Below the pieces are notes generated by a model. The model saw only the letters and a list, made by a program, of their open reading frames with translations. It had not been told where the DNA came from and made no database searches. Positions 1-5,542 of a stretch of DNA of 11,743 nt are shown here, piece after piece. The stretch comes from Gammaproteobacteria bacterium. Its GTDB lineage: Bacteria; Pseudomonadota; Gammaproteobacteria; UBA9214. The translations under genes were made by a program, and so were the position numbers. The stretch is from NCBI GenBank assembly GCA_030599705.1, contig JAUVNM010000022.1:1-11743 (forward strand), in the 5' to 3' direction. Position 1 is the stretch's first letter. Every line of letters starts with the position of its first letter.

Positions 1-1
1 A

Positions 2-508
2 CTGACGACCTGGGACCTGATGGACGCGGAACTGCCAGACCGCCCCCTGGAGGAACTCATCAAGTCCGTCCACTATGTTTCACCCTACCAGACGATCGAT
101 CAGTTGCTGCCTGTCTTGCGTAATCGGGATGATCACATGGCCATCGTGGTAGATGAATTCGGCTCCGCCGTCGGGATGATTACCATGGAAGATATCCTTG
201 AGGAGGTTGTCGGAGAAATTGATGTCGGTTATGACTTCGAGGAATACCTGCCGCGACGCAAACGTATTTTTGAAATGCTGGATGAAGAGACTTACCTGAT
301 GGATGCGCGTCTGCCCATTTCTGAAGTTAACGACTTGCTTGGCACCAGTATGCCGGCCCTGGAATCATATACCATCGGTGGTCTGATGATGGCCCGGCTG
401 CGCCATATTCCCGGTGAAGGCGAGTCCATAGTGGAATCCGGGTTCAGGTTTACGGTAACCGAGGCAACCAACCGGGCCGTGGTGAAGTTGCGGGTTGAAC
501 CGGCGTAA
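2..508 (+). CDS. HlyC/CorC-family CBS-domain protein, C-terminal fragment
   Basis: The reading frame is open from the window edge, so the N-terminus is missing; the first internal ATG (position 20) is not a credible start because coding continues upstream. The visible part holds the second CBS motif (HMAIVVDEFGSAVGMITMED, then ILEEVVGEI), typical of this family. It is followed by the CorC/HlyC C-terminal domain, with YLMDARLPISEVNDLLG and a closing TNRAVVKLRVEP strand. CBS pairs bind adenine nucleotides, and members of the family are linked to magnesium or cobalt efflux and membrane integrity. The missing part could be a DUF21 membrane domain (long form) or only the first CBS motif (short, E. 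coli CorC-like form); this cannot be decided here. The next gene starts 49 bases downstream on the same strand and may be co-transcribed. The family is sure; the ion transported is unknown. Confidence 0.9.
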   Translation: MTTWDLMDAELPDRPLEELIKSVHYVSPYQTIDQLLPVLRNRDDHMAIVVDEFGSAVGMITMEDILEEVVGEIDVGYDFEEYLPRRKRIFEMLDEETYLMDARLPISEVNDLLGTSMPALESYTIGGLMMARLRHIPGEGESIVESGFRFTVTEATNRAVVKLRVEPA

Positions 509-557
509 CTATTGCTCATAACATGCAGGCAGATTATTGCCGGGGAGGGGAGAGAAA

Positions 558-836
558 ATGACTGAACCTTCTAAAGATGATGGCGTCATTCTGGCGCTTA
601 TTGAGAGATTCGAGAAGCAGCGGCTTCCCAGGCTACAGGAACTCAAGGAAAAGACGGATAATGGCGGGCTGCTGAGCGATGAGGATATTGTTTTTCTGGA
701 CACGGTTATACACGATGCCCAGCAGAGCAAACAATTAATAGACAAACATCCGGAGTGGCAGGCGTTTTGTGCAAACGTCGTACATCTCTACGAAACGATC
801 ACAGAAAAGGCCCTGGATAACGAAAAGGATCAATAG
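558..836 (+). CDS. small acidic hypothetical protein (92 aa)
   Basis: I do not recognise this gene. I chose the ATG at 558 because a purine-rich ribosome binding site (GGGGAGGGGAGAG, 541-553) lies just upstream; an in-frame TTG at 537 would start before that site. The 92 residues are rich in charged amino acids, with no signal peptide, membrane segment or cysteine pair; there is a single Cys, in the motif WQAFCANVVHLYE. It looks almost wholly alpha-helical, with two likely amphipathic helices (about residues 8-28 and 47-85), so a soluble cytoplasmic protein is expected. It follows the CBS-domain gene by 49 bases with no evident terminator between, and converges on the NUDIX-like gene, leaving only 35 bases between the stops. 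The ribosome binding site and compact placement support a real gene; the function is unknown. Confidence 0.75.
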   Translation: MTEPSKDDGVILALIERFEKQRLPRLQELKEKTDNGGLLSDEDIVFLDTVIHDAQQSKQLIDKHPEWQAFCANVVHLYETITEKALDNEKDQ

Positions 837-871
837 ATCGAGGACCTTCGTGAGAGCCGGAGTGGGGCGAA

Positions 872-1432
872 TCAGGACTCTTTGCTCTGCAGGATAGAGT
901 GAACAGTCTCTGTGGCCTTTTCCAGTTGTCGAACACGTTTCCACAACTTGTCGGGGGCATTTTCGTAGATGGTGAGTAACTCGCACGCCGCTACCCAGAC
1001 CAACTCACGCCGCTTCTTGAACCGGCCGACCTTGTCGGCTTCCCATTCCCGGTTCAGTTCCCCGATATCCCGGTACGGAAACTCGATAAAGAATGTTTTC
1101 CAGCGCTTTGGGTTGAGAGGGTTTCCAGGCGCCCGCCTGCACCACCAATCCGGATGAACCGCCAGCGTCTCGTCAAACAGGGCCTCAACGACCGGAGTCT
1201 GGTTCCTGACCCTTTCAATAGTGCGGCTTGCCTGCTGCACATTATCGGAAAAATACATTGTCTCGGTTTCTTCGATAAACTCCCGGATGGCCGTCTTCCG
1301 GTAGTCTTCACCCGCTCCCAGTCCACCACCGAAGTCAACAAGATAGCCTGCCTTTCTGCCGCTAAAGGTAGTCTGGAACAAGAAGTAGATTTTACAATCA
1401 CTTGTGGCAAAGGGTATTACACCGGCGCCCAT
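872..1432 (-). CDS. NUDIX-fold hydrolase-like protein
   Basis: The 186-residue product carries a NUDIX box: G36-x5-E42-x7-R50-E51-F52-I53-E54-E55. The metal-binding glutamates E51, E54 and E55 are present, but the box glycine is replaced by E57 and the following hydrophobic residue by T58, so it departs from the consensus REUXEEXGU. NUDIX enzymes cleave nucleoside diphosphates linked to another moiety; the substrate cannot be read from this sequence. The N-terminal strand (MGAGVIPF, then KIYFLFQ) is typical of a NUDIX domain start. An upstream in-frame ATG at 1462 would add ten residues. I prefer 1432 because GGGGGA lies 7 bases upstream of it, whereas the ATG at 1462 directly abuts its only purine run. 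The gene is downstream of the unrecognised 341-aa gene on the same strand, separated by a REP pair, so co-transcription is uncertain. Activity is likely but not certain given the altered box. Confidence 0.82.
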   Translation of the reverse strand: MGAGVIPFATSDCKIYFLFQTTFSGRKAGYLVDFGGGLGAGEDYRKTAIREFIEETETMYFSDNVQQASRTIERVRNQTPVVEALFDETLAVHPDWWCRRAPGNPLNPKRWKTFFIEFPYRDIGELNREWEADKVGRFKKRRELVWVAACELLTIYENAPDKLWKRVRQLEKATETVHSILQSKES

Positions 1433-1489
1433 CTTTTGTTCCCCCACACGATTAAGGCTCATCCCCTGATTGAGTAAGTAGATTACCGT

Positions 1490-1579
1490 TGTAGGGCCGA
1501 ATTCATTCGGTCAATCATGACTGCATCTGAATGACAGGTCGCGATGAAACGCCGATGGTCGAATGAATTCGACCCTACA
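1490..1579. repeat. REP pair A (REPIN-like), GTAG ends pointing outward
   Basis: Two near-identical palindromes stand in inverted orientation. One at 1491-1512 reads GTAG followed by GGCCGAATTCATTCGGTC. The other, at 1557-1578, reads on the minus strand GTAG followed by GGTCGAATTCATTCGACC. They differ at two positions, and a flanking T/A extends the match to 1490 and 1579. About 44 bases separate the arms, so the whole unit could also fold as one long hairpin. A GTAG tetranucleotide next to a short imperfect palindrome is the hallmark of REP sequences mobilised by RAYT (REP-associated tyrosine) transposases; no RAYT gene lies in the window. It sits between two minus-strand genes, where it may affect mRNA stability or termination. 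No T-run follows, so it is not a canonical terminator. Confidence 0.85.
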
Positions 1580-1631
1580 GTTCAGCTAACAGAAGAAATT
1601 CGTTTTGTCAGTGTATACCCGCAGTTGTGAG

Positions 1632-2657
1632 TCAGCCGGGTGCTGAAAACACCGTCCTGGGAAGCAGTTCCATCCTCGGGAAGGTTGCCAGCGCGACCAC
1701 GCGCGGCAACTCATTGCCAAACACAACCTCGGTCAGATTGAGCTGATTGCATGGCTGTGGTGAAGTGTCGCTGATCCTGATACCCATCTTGTTGAGTCTG
1801 AGTGGAAACTTCCTGATGCGGACGAAATCTCCCGGCGCGCTGAATACCTCCATTACCTGCTCCAGCGCTACCTGCGGTGTCAGTAGCGGGGCATTCAACA
1901 TTTTTTCCTCGGTCTTTCTCAGTTCCCGCCCGGTTGCTTCAATACCGTGCGCAATTTTGACGCTTGTCCGGGTGCCTTGTTCTACTTCACTGGCCTTGTG
2001 TTTGTAGTGTCTGAGCCTTGTGTGCAGCATCTGGCGCCTGCTTTGCAGGTTGTGACTGGCCAGGCGTAGTTGCGTGATGCGCTCAAGTGCGTTTGTCACC
2101 AGACCCTGAAACAGGCAGCTCCTGAGGCCTTCCCGTGTTTCAGGTTCACTCGGGGCCGGTGAATAAATCCGGTGATCCGAGAAGCTGACTGCAATCTGTC
2201 GAACATCCTTTTTCAGCATATTATCTGACAGTTCCATTCCCATTGCTGTTTTCTCTGTCCGGCGCATGCATAGCAGGGCGCAGCAGCGGGTGTCATGGAC
2301 ATCTTCCATGTAATCCTGTATTTCGGAGCTGTGACTGAAAATTGACTGCAGATCCGTGACGTTCGCGAAAAAGGCATTCACATACGGGTCGGAGGCAAAA
2401 GTGCTGCTACTGACTTCAATGGCCTCCGGGATCTGGTCGACGAGGTCATCAGCGAATTCGAGCGAGGACTGGATGAGATTCTGCAGTTTCTTTTTATAAC
2501 CGGGTACCAGCCGTATTTTGCTGTCCGTATCATCCACCACGCTTTCCATGGTATGGAAGACTTCGGCGGTCCGGTGTTGCCCGGGAGCTTTCCCCTGCCG
2601 GTTACGGTAGATGGCGGCCCGCAGCCCGTTAAACCTGTTACCAATGAAAGGCTTCAT
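1632..2657 (-). CDS. hypothetical protein with predicted coiled coil (341 aa)
   Basis: I do not recognise this protein. It has no signal peptide or obvious membrane helix and is probably cytoplasmic. Residues 50-150 look helical (LVPGYKKKLQ, YVNAFFANVTDLQSIF, IQDYMEDVHD) and include a Cys-Cys pair plus a third Cys (C125, C126, C130). Residues 186-256 form a charged, heptad-like helical stretch likely to be a coiled coil. The last 70 residues look beta-rich (FVRIRKFPLRL, GIRI, LTEVVFGNELPRVVALATF). The start at 2657 has GGGA 8 bases upstream and a plausible promoter further out; the next Met (residue 37, position 2549) has only a weak GAAG. The first 36 residues are basic and less structured, so the shorter start remains possible. 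It is divergent from the methyltransferase gene. The long frame and ordered predicted structure support a real gene. Confidence 0.75.
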   Translation of the reverse strand: MKPFIGNRFNGLRAAIYRNRQGKAPGQHRTAEVFHTMESVVDDTDSKIRLVPGYKKKLQNLIQSSLEFADDLVDQIPEAIEVSSSTFASDPYVNAFFANVTDLQSIFSHSSEIQDYMEDVHDTRCCALLCMRRTEKTAMGMELSDNMLKKDVRQIAVSFSDHRIYSPAPSEPETREGLRSCLFQGLVTNALERITQLRLASHNLQSRRQMLHTRLRHYKHKASEVEQGTRTSVKIAHGIEATGRELRKTEEKMLNAPLLTPQVALEQVMEVFSAPGDFVRIRKFPLRLNKMGIRISDTSPQPCNQLNLTEVVFGNELPRVVALATFPRMELLPRTVFSAPG

Positions 2658-2705
2658 GAGGATGGTCCCGCAGGTTGTCGTTCATCAGAAGGTACCCGTA
2701 TTCAC

Positions 2706-2734
2706 GTTATCGTTTGCATCATGCATGGCATCAA
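2706..2734 (-). promoter_or_regulatory. candidate sigma-70 promoter for the 341-aa gene
   Basis: Reading the minus strand, TTGATG (2734-2729) and GATAAC (2711-2706) are separated by exactly 17 bases. Each matches the -35 and -10 consensus at four of six positions. Transcription would start near 2699, giving a leader of about 42 bases before the ATG at 2657. It was found by eye, so confidence is moderate to low. Confidence 0.4.
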
Positions 2735-2753
2735 GACAAGACGGCCTTTCCAC

Positions 2754-2766
2754 ATACTTGAAGTAT
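2754..2766. promoter_or_regulatory. 6-1-6 palindrome, possible operator
   Basis: ATACTT-G-AAGTAT is a perfect inverted repeat with one central base. It lies about 20 bases upstream of the candidate -35 box of the minus-strand promoter and about 60 bases upstream of the palindrome near the plus-strand promoter. Position and symmetry fit a binding site for a dimeric regulator. A chance AT-rich palindrome is the alternative. Confidence 0.3.
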
Positions 2767-2827
2767 AGAAAATACCGGCTGTTTTGTCATTTCCCCTGTG
2801 CCTGCGAATAATATCCGACCGTTTTTG

Positions 2828-2840
2828 TTGCCTCAGGCAA
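2828..2840. promoter_or_regulatory. 6-1-6 palindrome TTGCCTCAGGCAA, possible operator
   Basis: TTGCCT-C-AGGCAA is a perfect inverted repeat ending 5 bases before the candidate -10 box of the methyltransferase operon, so a bound protein would cover the spacer and the -35 region. The half-site TTGCCT recurs at 2854-2859, and its partner AGGCA occurs at 2879-2883 next to the ribosome binding site. This makes a second, looser inverted pair. Confidence 0.4.
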
Positions 2841-2842
2841 TG

Positions 2843-2851
2843 TGTCATAAT
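2843..2851 (+). promoter_or_regulatory. candidate extended -10 promoter of the methyltransferase operon
   Basis: TGT-CATAAT is an extended -10 element (TGn plus five of six matches to TATAAT), 40 bases before the ATG at 2891. The -35 region is poor (TTTGTT at 2824-2829, 16-base spacing), as is common for extended -10 promoters. The palindrome at 2828-2840 fills the spacer. Confidence 0.4.
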
Positions 2852-2890
2852 TATTGCCTGTTAGTGCAATGAATAAAAAGGCAGGGGAAA

Positions 2891-3712
2891 ATGAAAACCA
2901 GGCAGTACCGCAAAAAGAAAACCATGGCGCAACGTGCCGACCGGCATGTCCTTTACGAGAACTCAGTCCAGGATGTTGGCGGTGAATACCGTTTTGTCAG
3001 CAAGAAGTTTCGCAAGTTACGCGGGCGGCGCGCGCAGCGCATGCGCGAGGATTTTTGCGGTACCGCCAACATGTCCTGTGAATGGGTGAGTCGTCACCGC
3101 AATAATACGGCCATCGGGGTAGATATCGACCCGGAGGTGCTTGCCTGGGGGCGGAAGCATAACCTGGCCCGCCTGAAACCGGCTGCCCGTATGCGGCTCA
3201 CCCTGTTGCAGGAGGATGTTCGCCGGGCACAGACAGCTGCTGTCGACGTGGTGCTGGCAATGAACTTCAGTTACCAGTTGTTCAAGGATCGCGAGACCCT
3301 GCGCGGATATTTCAGTTCCGTACGCGATGCCCTGGTAGACGATGGCGTCCTGTTCCTCGACCTGTATGGGGGCTACGAGGCATTCCAGGAGCTCAGGGAA
3401 AAGCGCAAATGCAAGGGTTTCAAATATATCTGGGAACAGGCCCGCTACAATCCGATAACCGGTGACATGCGCTGCCATATTCATTTCGCTTTTCCCGACG
3501 GCTCCAGGCTGAAAAAGGCATTTACCTATGACTGGCGCTTGTGGACGTTGCCGGAGATACGCGAACTCCTTGACGAGGCTGGATATTCAAGGGTTACCGT
3601 CTATTGGGAAGGCGCTGACAAGAAGACCGGTGAAGGCAATGGCAAGTACAAGGCGACTACGGTGGGCGAAGCAGACCCCGGCTGGATCGTTTTTATCACC
3701 GCCGAAAAGTGA
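2891..3712 (+). CDS. class I SAM-dependent methyltransferase
   Basis: The 273-residue protein has the Rossmann-type methyltransferase signature. Motif I is MREDFCGTANMSCEW (residues 51-65), in the variant form DFCGT. GVDID (76-80) follows, whose acidic residue at the strand end would hold the SAM ribose. Later come EDV (108-110) at the adenine-binding position, DVVLAMNFSYQLF (119-131) as motif IV, and GVLFLDLYGG (152-161). The C-terminal half (residues 165-273) probably builds the substrate pocket and is rich in Trp and Tyr. The substrate is unknown. The N-terminus is strongly basic (KTRQYRKKK), which may indicate nucleic acid or other polyanion binding, but this is inference. The ATG at 2891 is preceded by AGGGG with a short 3-base spacer; Met12 has no site. 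The next gene begins 36 bases downstream, so this is probably the first gene of a three-gene operon. Confidence 0.9.
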   Translation: MKTRQYRKKKTMAQRADRHVLYENSVQDVGGEYRFVSKKFRKLRGRRAQRMREDFCGTANMSCEWVSRHRNNTAIGVDIDPEVLAWGRKHNLARLKPAARMRLTLLQEDVRRAQTAAVDVVLAMNFSYQLFKDRETLRGYFSSVRDALVDDGVLFLDLYGGYEAFQELREKRKCKGFKYIWEQARYNPITGDMRCHIHFAFPDGSRLKKAFTYDWRLWTLPEIRELLDEAGYSRVTVYWEGADKKTGEGNGKYKATTVGEADPGWIVFITAEK

Positions 3713-3748
3713 CCGCCATCCGGATATTCCGAACCGGAATCAGCGCAT

Positions 3749-4939
3749 ATGGCAAAAATAACCGTAATCAATGAACCCGATGGTGACCGGACTCCGTTTC
3801 TGCGTGGAATCCTGGTGCAGTCGCTGGTACATGCGGGCCTGGCCTTTGCGGATGCCTATGAACTGGCCCAGGAGCTAAGAAACGAGCTCCAGGAAACCCA
3901 GGAAATTTCAAGTCGGGCGTTGCGGGAAAAAGTGGCGTCACGGCTGGAAGCGCGTTTTGGCAAGGAAAGGCGCCGTAGCTACGAGGTAAAGCACGAAACC
4001 GTACCCGGTATTGTCGTACATACAACCACGCGCAGCGTTCCGTTTTCCGCCGGGATCCTGTCCCATTCCCTGGAAACCTGCGCGATACCGCCGGAAATGG
4101 CACTGCAGGGCGCGCGCAAGGTCCTGGCCTCGCTGCACAAGACAGGACACAAGGAGATTGACCACAAGTCGCTGCGCCGGATTATCTACCGCTGCCTGCG
4201 GGAGCACTGTTCTCAGGATACGGCGAACAAATACCTGTCATGGCGGCGCTTCGAGAACAGCGGTGAGGCGCTGATCCTGCTGATTGGCGGCGCAACGGGA
4301 ACCGGCAAGAGTACGGTGTCATCCGAGATCGCCTTCCGGATGGGTATTTCACGGACCCAGTCCACCGACATGATGCGGGAGATTATCCGCTCCTACCTGA
4401 CCCCCCAGGTGGTTCCTACCCTGGGGTACTCCAGTTTTGAGGCCTGGCGGGGTCTCCCGGCCCCTGCCGAAGACCAGCAGTTGGAGATCGAGAACCCGGT
4501 TGTCGCCGGGTTCCTGTCCCAGTTTGCCGCGATGAAGCCGGCGCTGCAGGCAACCATTGATCGTGCGATCAAGGAAAAGCAGCACCTGATTCTGGAAGGT
4601 GTTCACGTCGTACCTACCGAACTGGGAGCGCCCGGGAAAGACAGCCCGGCGATCGTGGTTCCGTTGATGCTGGCCACCATGGAAAAGGAGTTGCTGGGCA
4701 AGCAGCTCAAGCACCGTGGACGTGAGGCAAGGGAACACAAGCCTTCGCGTTATCTGGACAGTCTGGATGATATCTGGGAACTGCAGTCCTACCTGCTTGG
4801 CGAGGCGGACAAGGCAGGCGTGGCGATTATCCAGAACTGGTACATTGAGGAGACGGTGCGTGTGATACTGGATCTGATAATCAGCAAGATTGCGGAACAG
4901 TATCCGCCGCAGCCTGACGGCAGGGTATGGGAGTCATAG
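3749..4939 (+). CDS. 2-phosphoglycerate-kinase-like P-loop kinase with tandem ATP-cone-like units
   Basis: The 396-residue protein has three parts. Residues about 14-80 and 96-168 are two copies of an ATP-cone-like unit: TPFLRGILVQSL and VPFSAGILSHSL open them, and LREKVASRLEARFG and LRRIIYRCLREH close them; the second ends in YLSWRRF. The kinase domain starts at residue 173, with Walker A GGATGTGKST (180-189), then STDMMREIIRSYL (205-217) and HLILEGVHVVP (279-289), a pattern known from the archaeal 2-phosphoglycerate kinase family. That archaeal enzyme phosphorylates 2-phosphoglycerate on the way to cyclic 2,3-bisphosphoglycerate. I see nothing that proves this substrate in a bacterium, so read it as a small-molecule kinase of unknown substrate. 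The ATP cones suggest nucleotide-level control. The start has only a weak GGAA about 11 bases upstream. The CYTH gene follows after 19 bases, probably in the same operon. Confidence 0.85.
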   Translation: MAKITVINEPDGDRTPFLRGILVQSLVHAGLAFADAYELAQELRNELQETQEISSRALREKVASRLEARFGKERRRSYEVKHETVPGIVVHTTTRSVPFSAGILSHSLETCAIPPEMALQGARKVLASLHKTGHKEIDHKSLRRIIYRCLREHCSQDTANKYLSWRRFENSGEALILLIGGATGTGKSTVSSEIAFRMGISRTQSTDMMREIIRSYLTPQVVPTLGYSSFEAWRGLPAPAEDQQLEIENPVVAGFLSQFAAMKPALQATIDRAIKEKQHLILEGVHVVPTELGAPGKDSPAIVVPLMLATMEKELLGKQLKHRGREAREHKPSRYLDSLDDIWELQSYLLGEADKAGVAIIQNWYIEETVRVILDLIISKIAEQYPPQPDGRVWES

Positions 4940-4958
4940 TCCGTGAGTTCGATCAGAC

Positions 4959-5423
4959 ATGCCGGTTGAGATCGAGCGGAAATTCCGGGTAACCGGCGAT
5001 GGCTGGCGTGCAGCGGGTGCAGGAACCCGCTATCGGCAGGGCTATCTTTCGTTACAGGCCGGCGCCAGTGTCCGGGTGCGGGCCAGTCATGACCAGGGTT
5101 ATCTCACCATCAAGGGTGAAACCAGCGGCGTAACCCGGGCGGAATATGAATACCCCATTCCGCTGGCGCACGCCAATGAACTGCTGGACGCCTTATGTAT
5201 CAAACCCGTTATTGAAAAGACCCGCTACCGCATCGAGCACCGGGGGCTGGTGTGGGAAGTCGACGAGTTCGAGGGGGAGAACGCGGGGCTGGTGATTGCC
5301 GAGGTGGAACTCGAGTCCGAAGGGCAAGCCATCGAGCTGCCTGCCTGGGTCGGTGAAGAAGTGACCGGCGATCCCCGCTATTACAATGCCAGCCTGGTGT
5401 CGAAGCCGTACTCGACCTGGTAG
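4959..5423 (+). CDS. CYTH-domain (triphosphate tunnel metalloenzyme) protein
   Basis: The 154-residue protein is a stand-alone CYTH domain. It opens with the signature ExExK as E4-I5-E6-R7-K8. The expected alternating charged residues of the tunnel follow: R39 and R41 (VRVR), K52 (TIKG), E62 and E64 (AEYEY), K87, R89 and R91 (EKTRYRI), E100, D102 and E103 (WEVDEF), and E115, E117 and E119 (AEVELE). Enzymes of this fold act on triphosphate groups with a divalent metal. Short bacterial members, such as the characterised Nitrosomonas europaea protein, hydrolyse inorganic tripolyphosphate, whereas others are class IV adenylate cyclases or thiamine triphosphatases. Inorganic triphosphatase is my best guess. 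There is no CHAD domain, unlike E. coli YgiF. The start has only a weak GTGAG 13 bases upstream, so coupling to the kinase gene 19 bases before it is likely. A REP pair follows 27 bases after the stop. Confidence 0.88.
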   Translation: MPVEIERKFRVTGDGWRAAGAGTRYRQGYLSLQAGASVRVRASHDQGYLTIKGETSGVTRAEYEYPIPLAHANELLDALCIKPVIEKTRYRIEHRGLVWEVDEFEGENAGLVIAEVELESEGQAIELPAWVGEEVTGDPRYYNASLVSKPYSTW

Positions 5424-5450
5424 TGGCTCTGTTTTGCGCCATAACTGCCT

Positions 5451-5536
5451 GGCGGAATAAATTCCGCCCTACAACGCCATTACCTTGTATTCTACCCGGC
5501 AACGCCGTTCGTCTGTAGGGCCGAATTTATTCGGCC
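5451..5536. repeat. REP pair B (REPIN-like), GTAG ends pointing inward
   Basis: The left arm, 5451-5472, reads GGCGGAATAAATTCCGCC then CTAC. The right arm, 5515-5536, reads GTAG then GGCCGAATTTATTCGGCC. Each arm is a perfect 8-bp stem palindrome, and the two arms match each other in inverted orientation apart from two G/C swaps. This is the same family as pair A at 1490-1579, but the GTAG tetranucleotides face each other instead of pointing outward. The pair fills the 119-base gap between the convergent CYTH and ccmI genes and ends 6 bases before the ccmI stop codon. It may act on both transcripts as an mRNA-stabilising or terminating structure, but no T-run follows either stem. Confidence 0.85.
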
Positions 5537-5542
5537 TGCCGG

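Noticed and set aside
1490..1579. CRISPR repeat or insertion sequence end
   Set aside because: There are only two inverted palindromic copies with no regular spacing and no transposase gene; REP doublet architecture explains it better.
1580..1631. Possible terminator hairpin after the 341-aa gene
   Set aside because: The only pairing I can find (CTAACAGAA with TTTTGTCAG) is weak and mismatched and lacks a T-run.
3017..3484. A 155-codon open frame antisense to the methyltransferase
   Set aside because: The plus-strand frame carries clear SAM-binding motifs; the antisense frame has no recognisable features and no ribosome binding site that I can see.
5451..5536. Intrinsic terminator between the CYTH and ccmI genes
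   Set aside because: The stems are good but neither is followed by a run of T on either strand, and they match the dispersed REP family, so I call them repeats.
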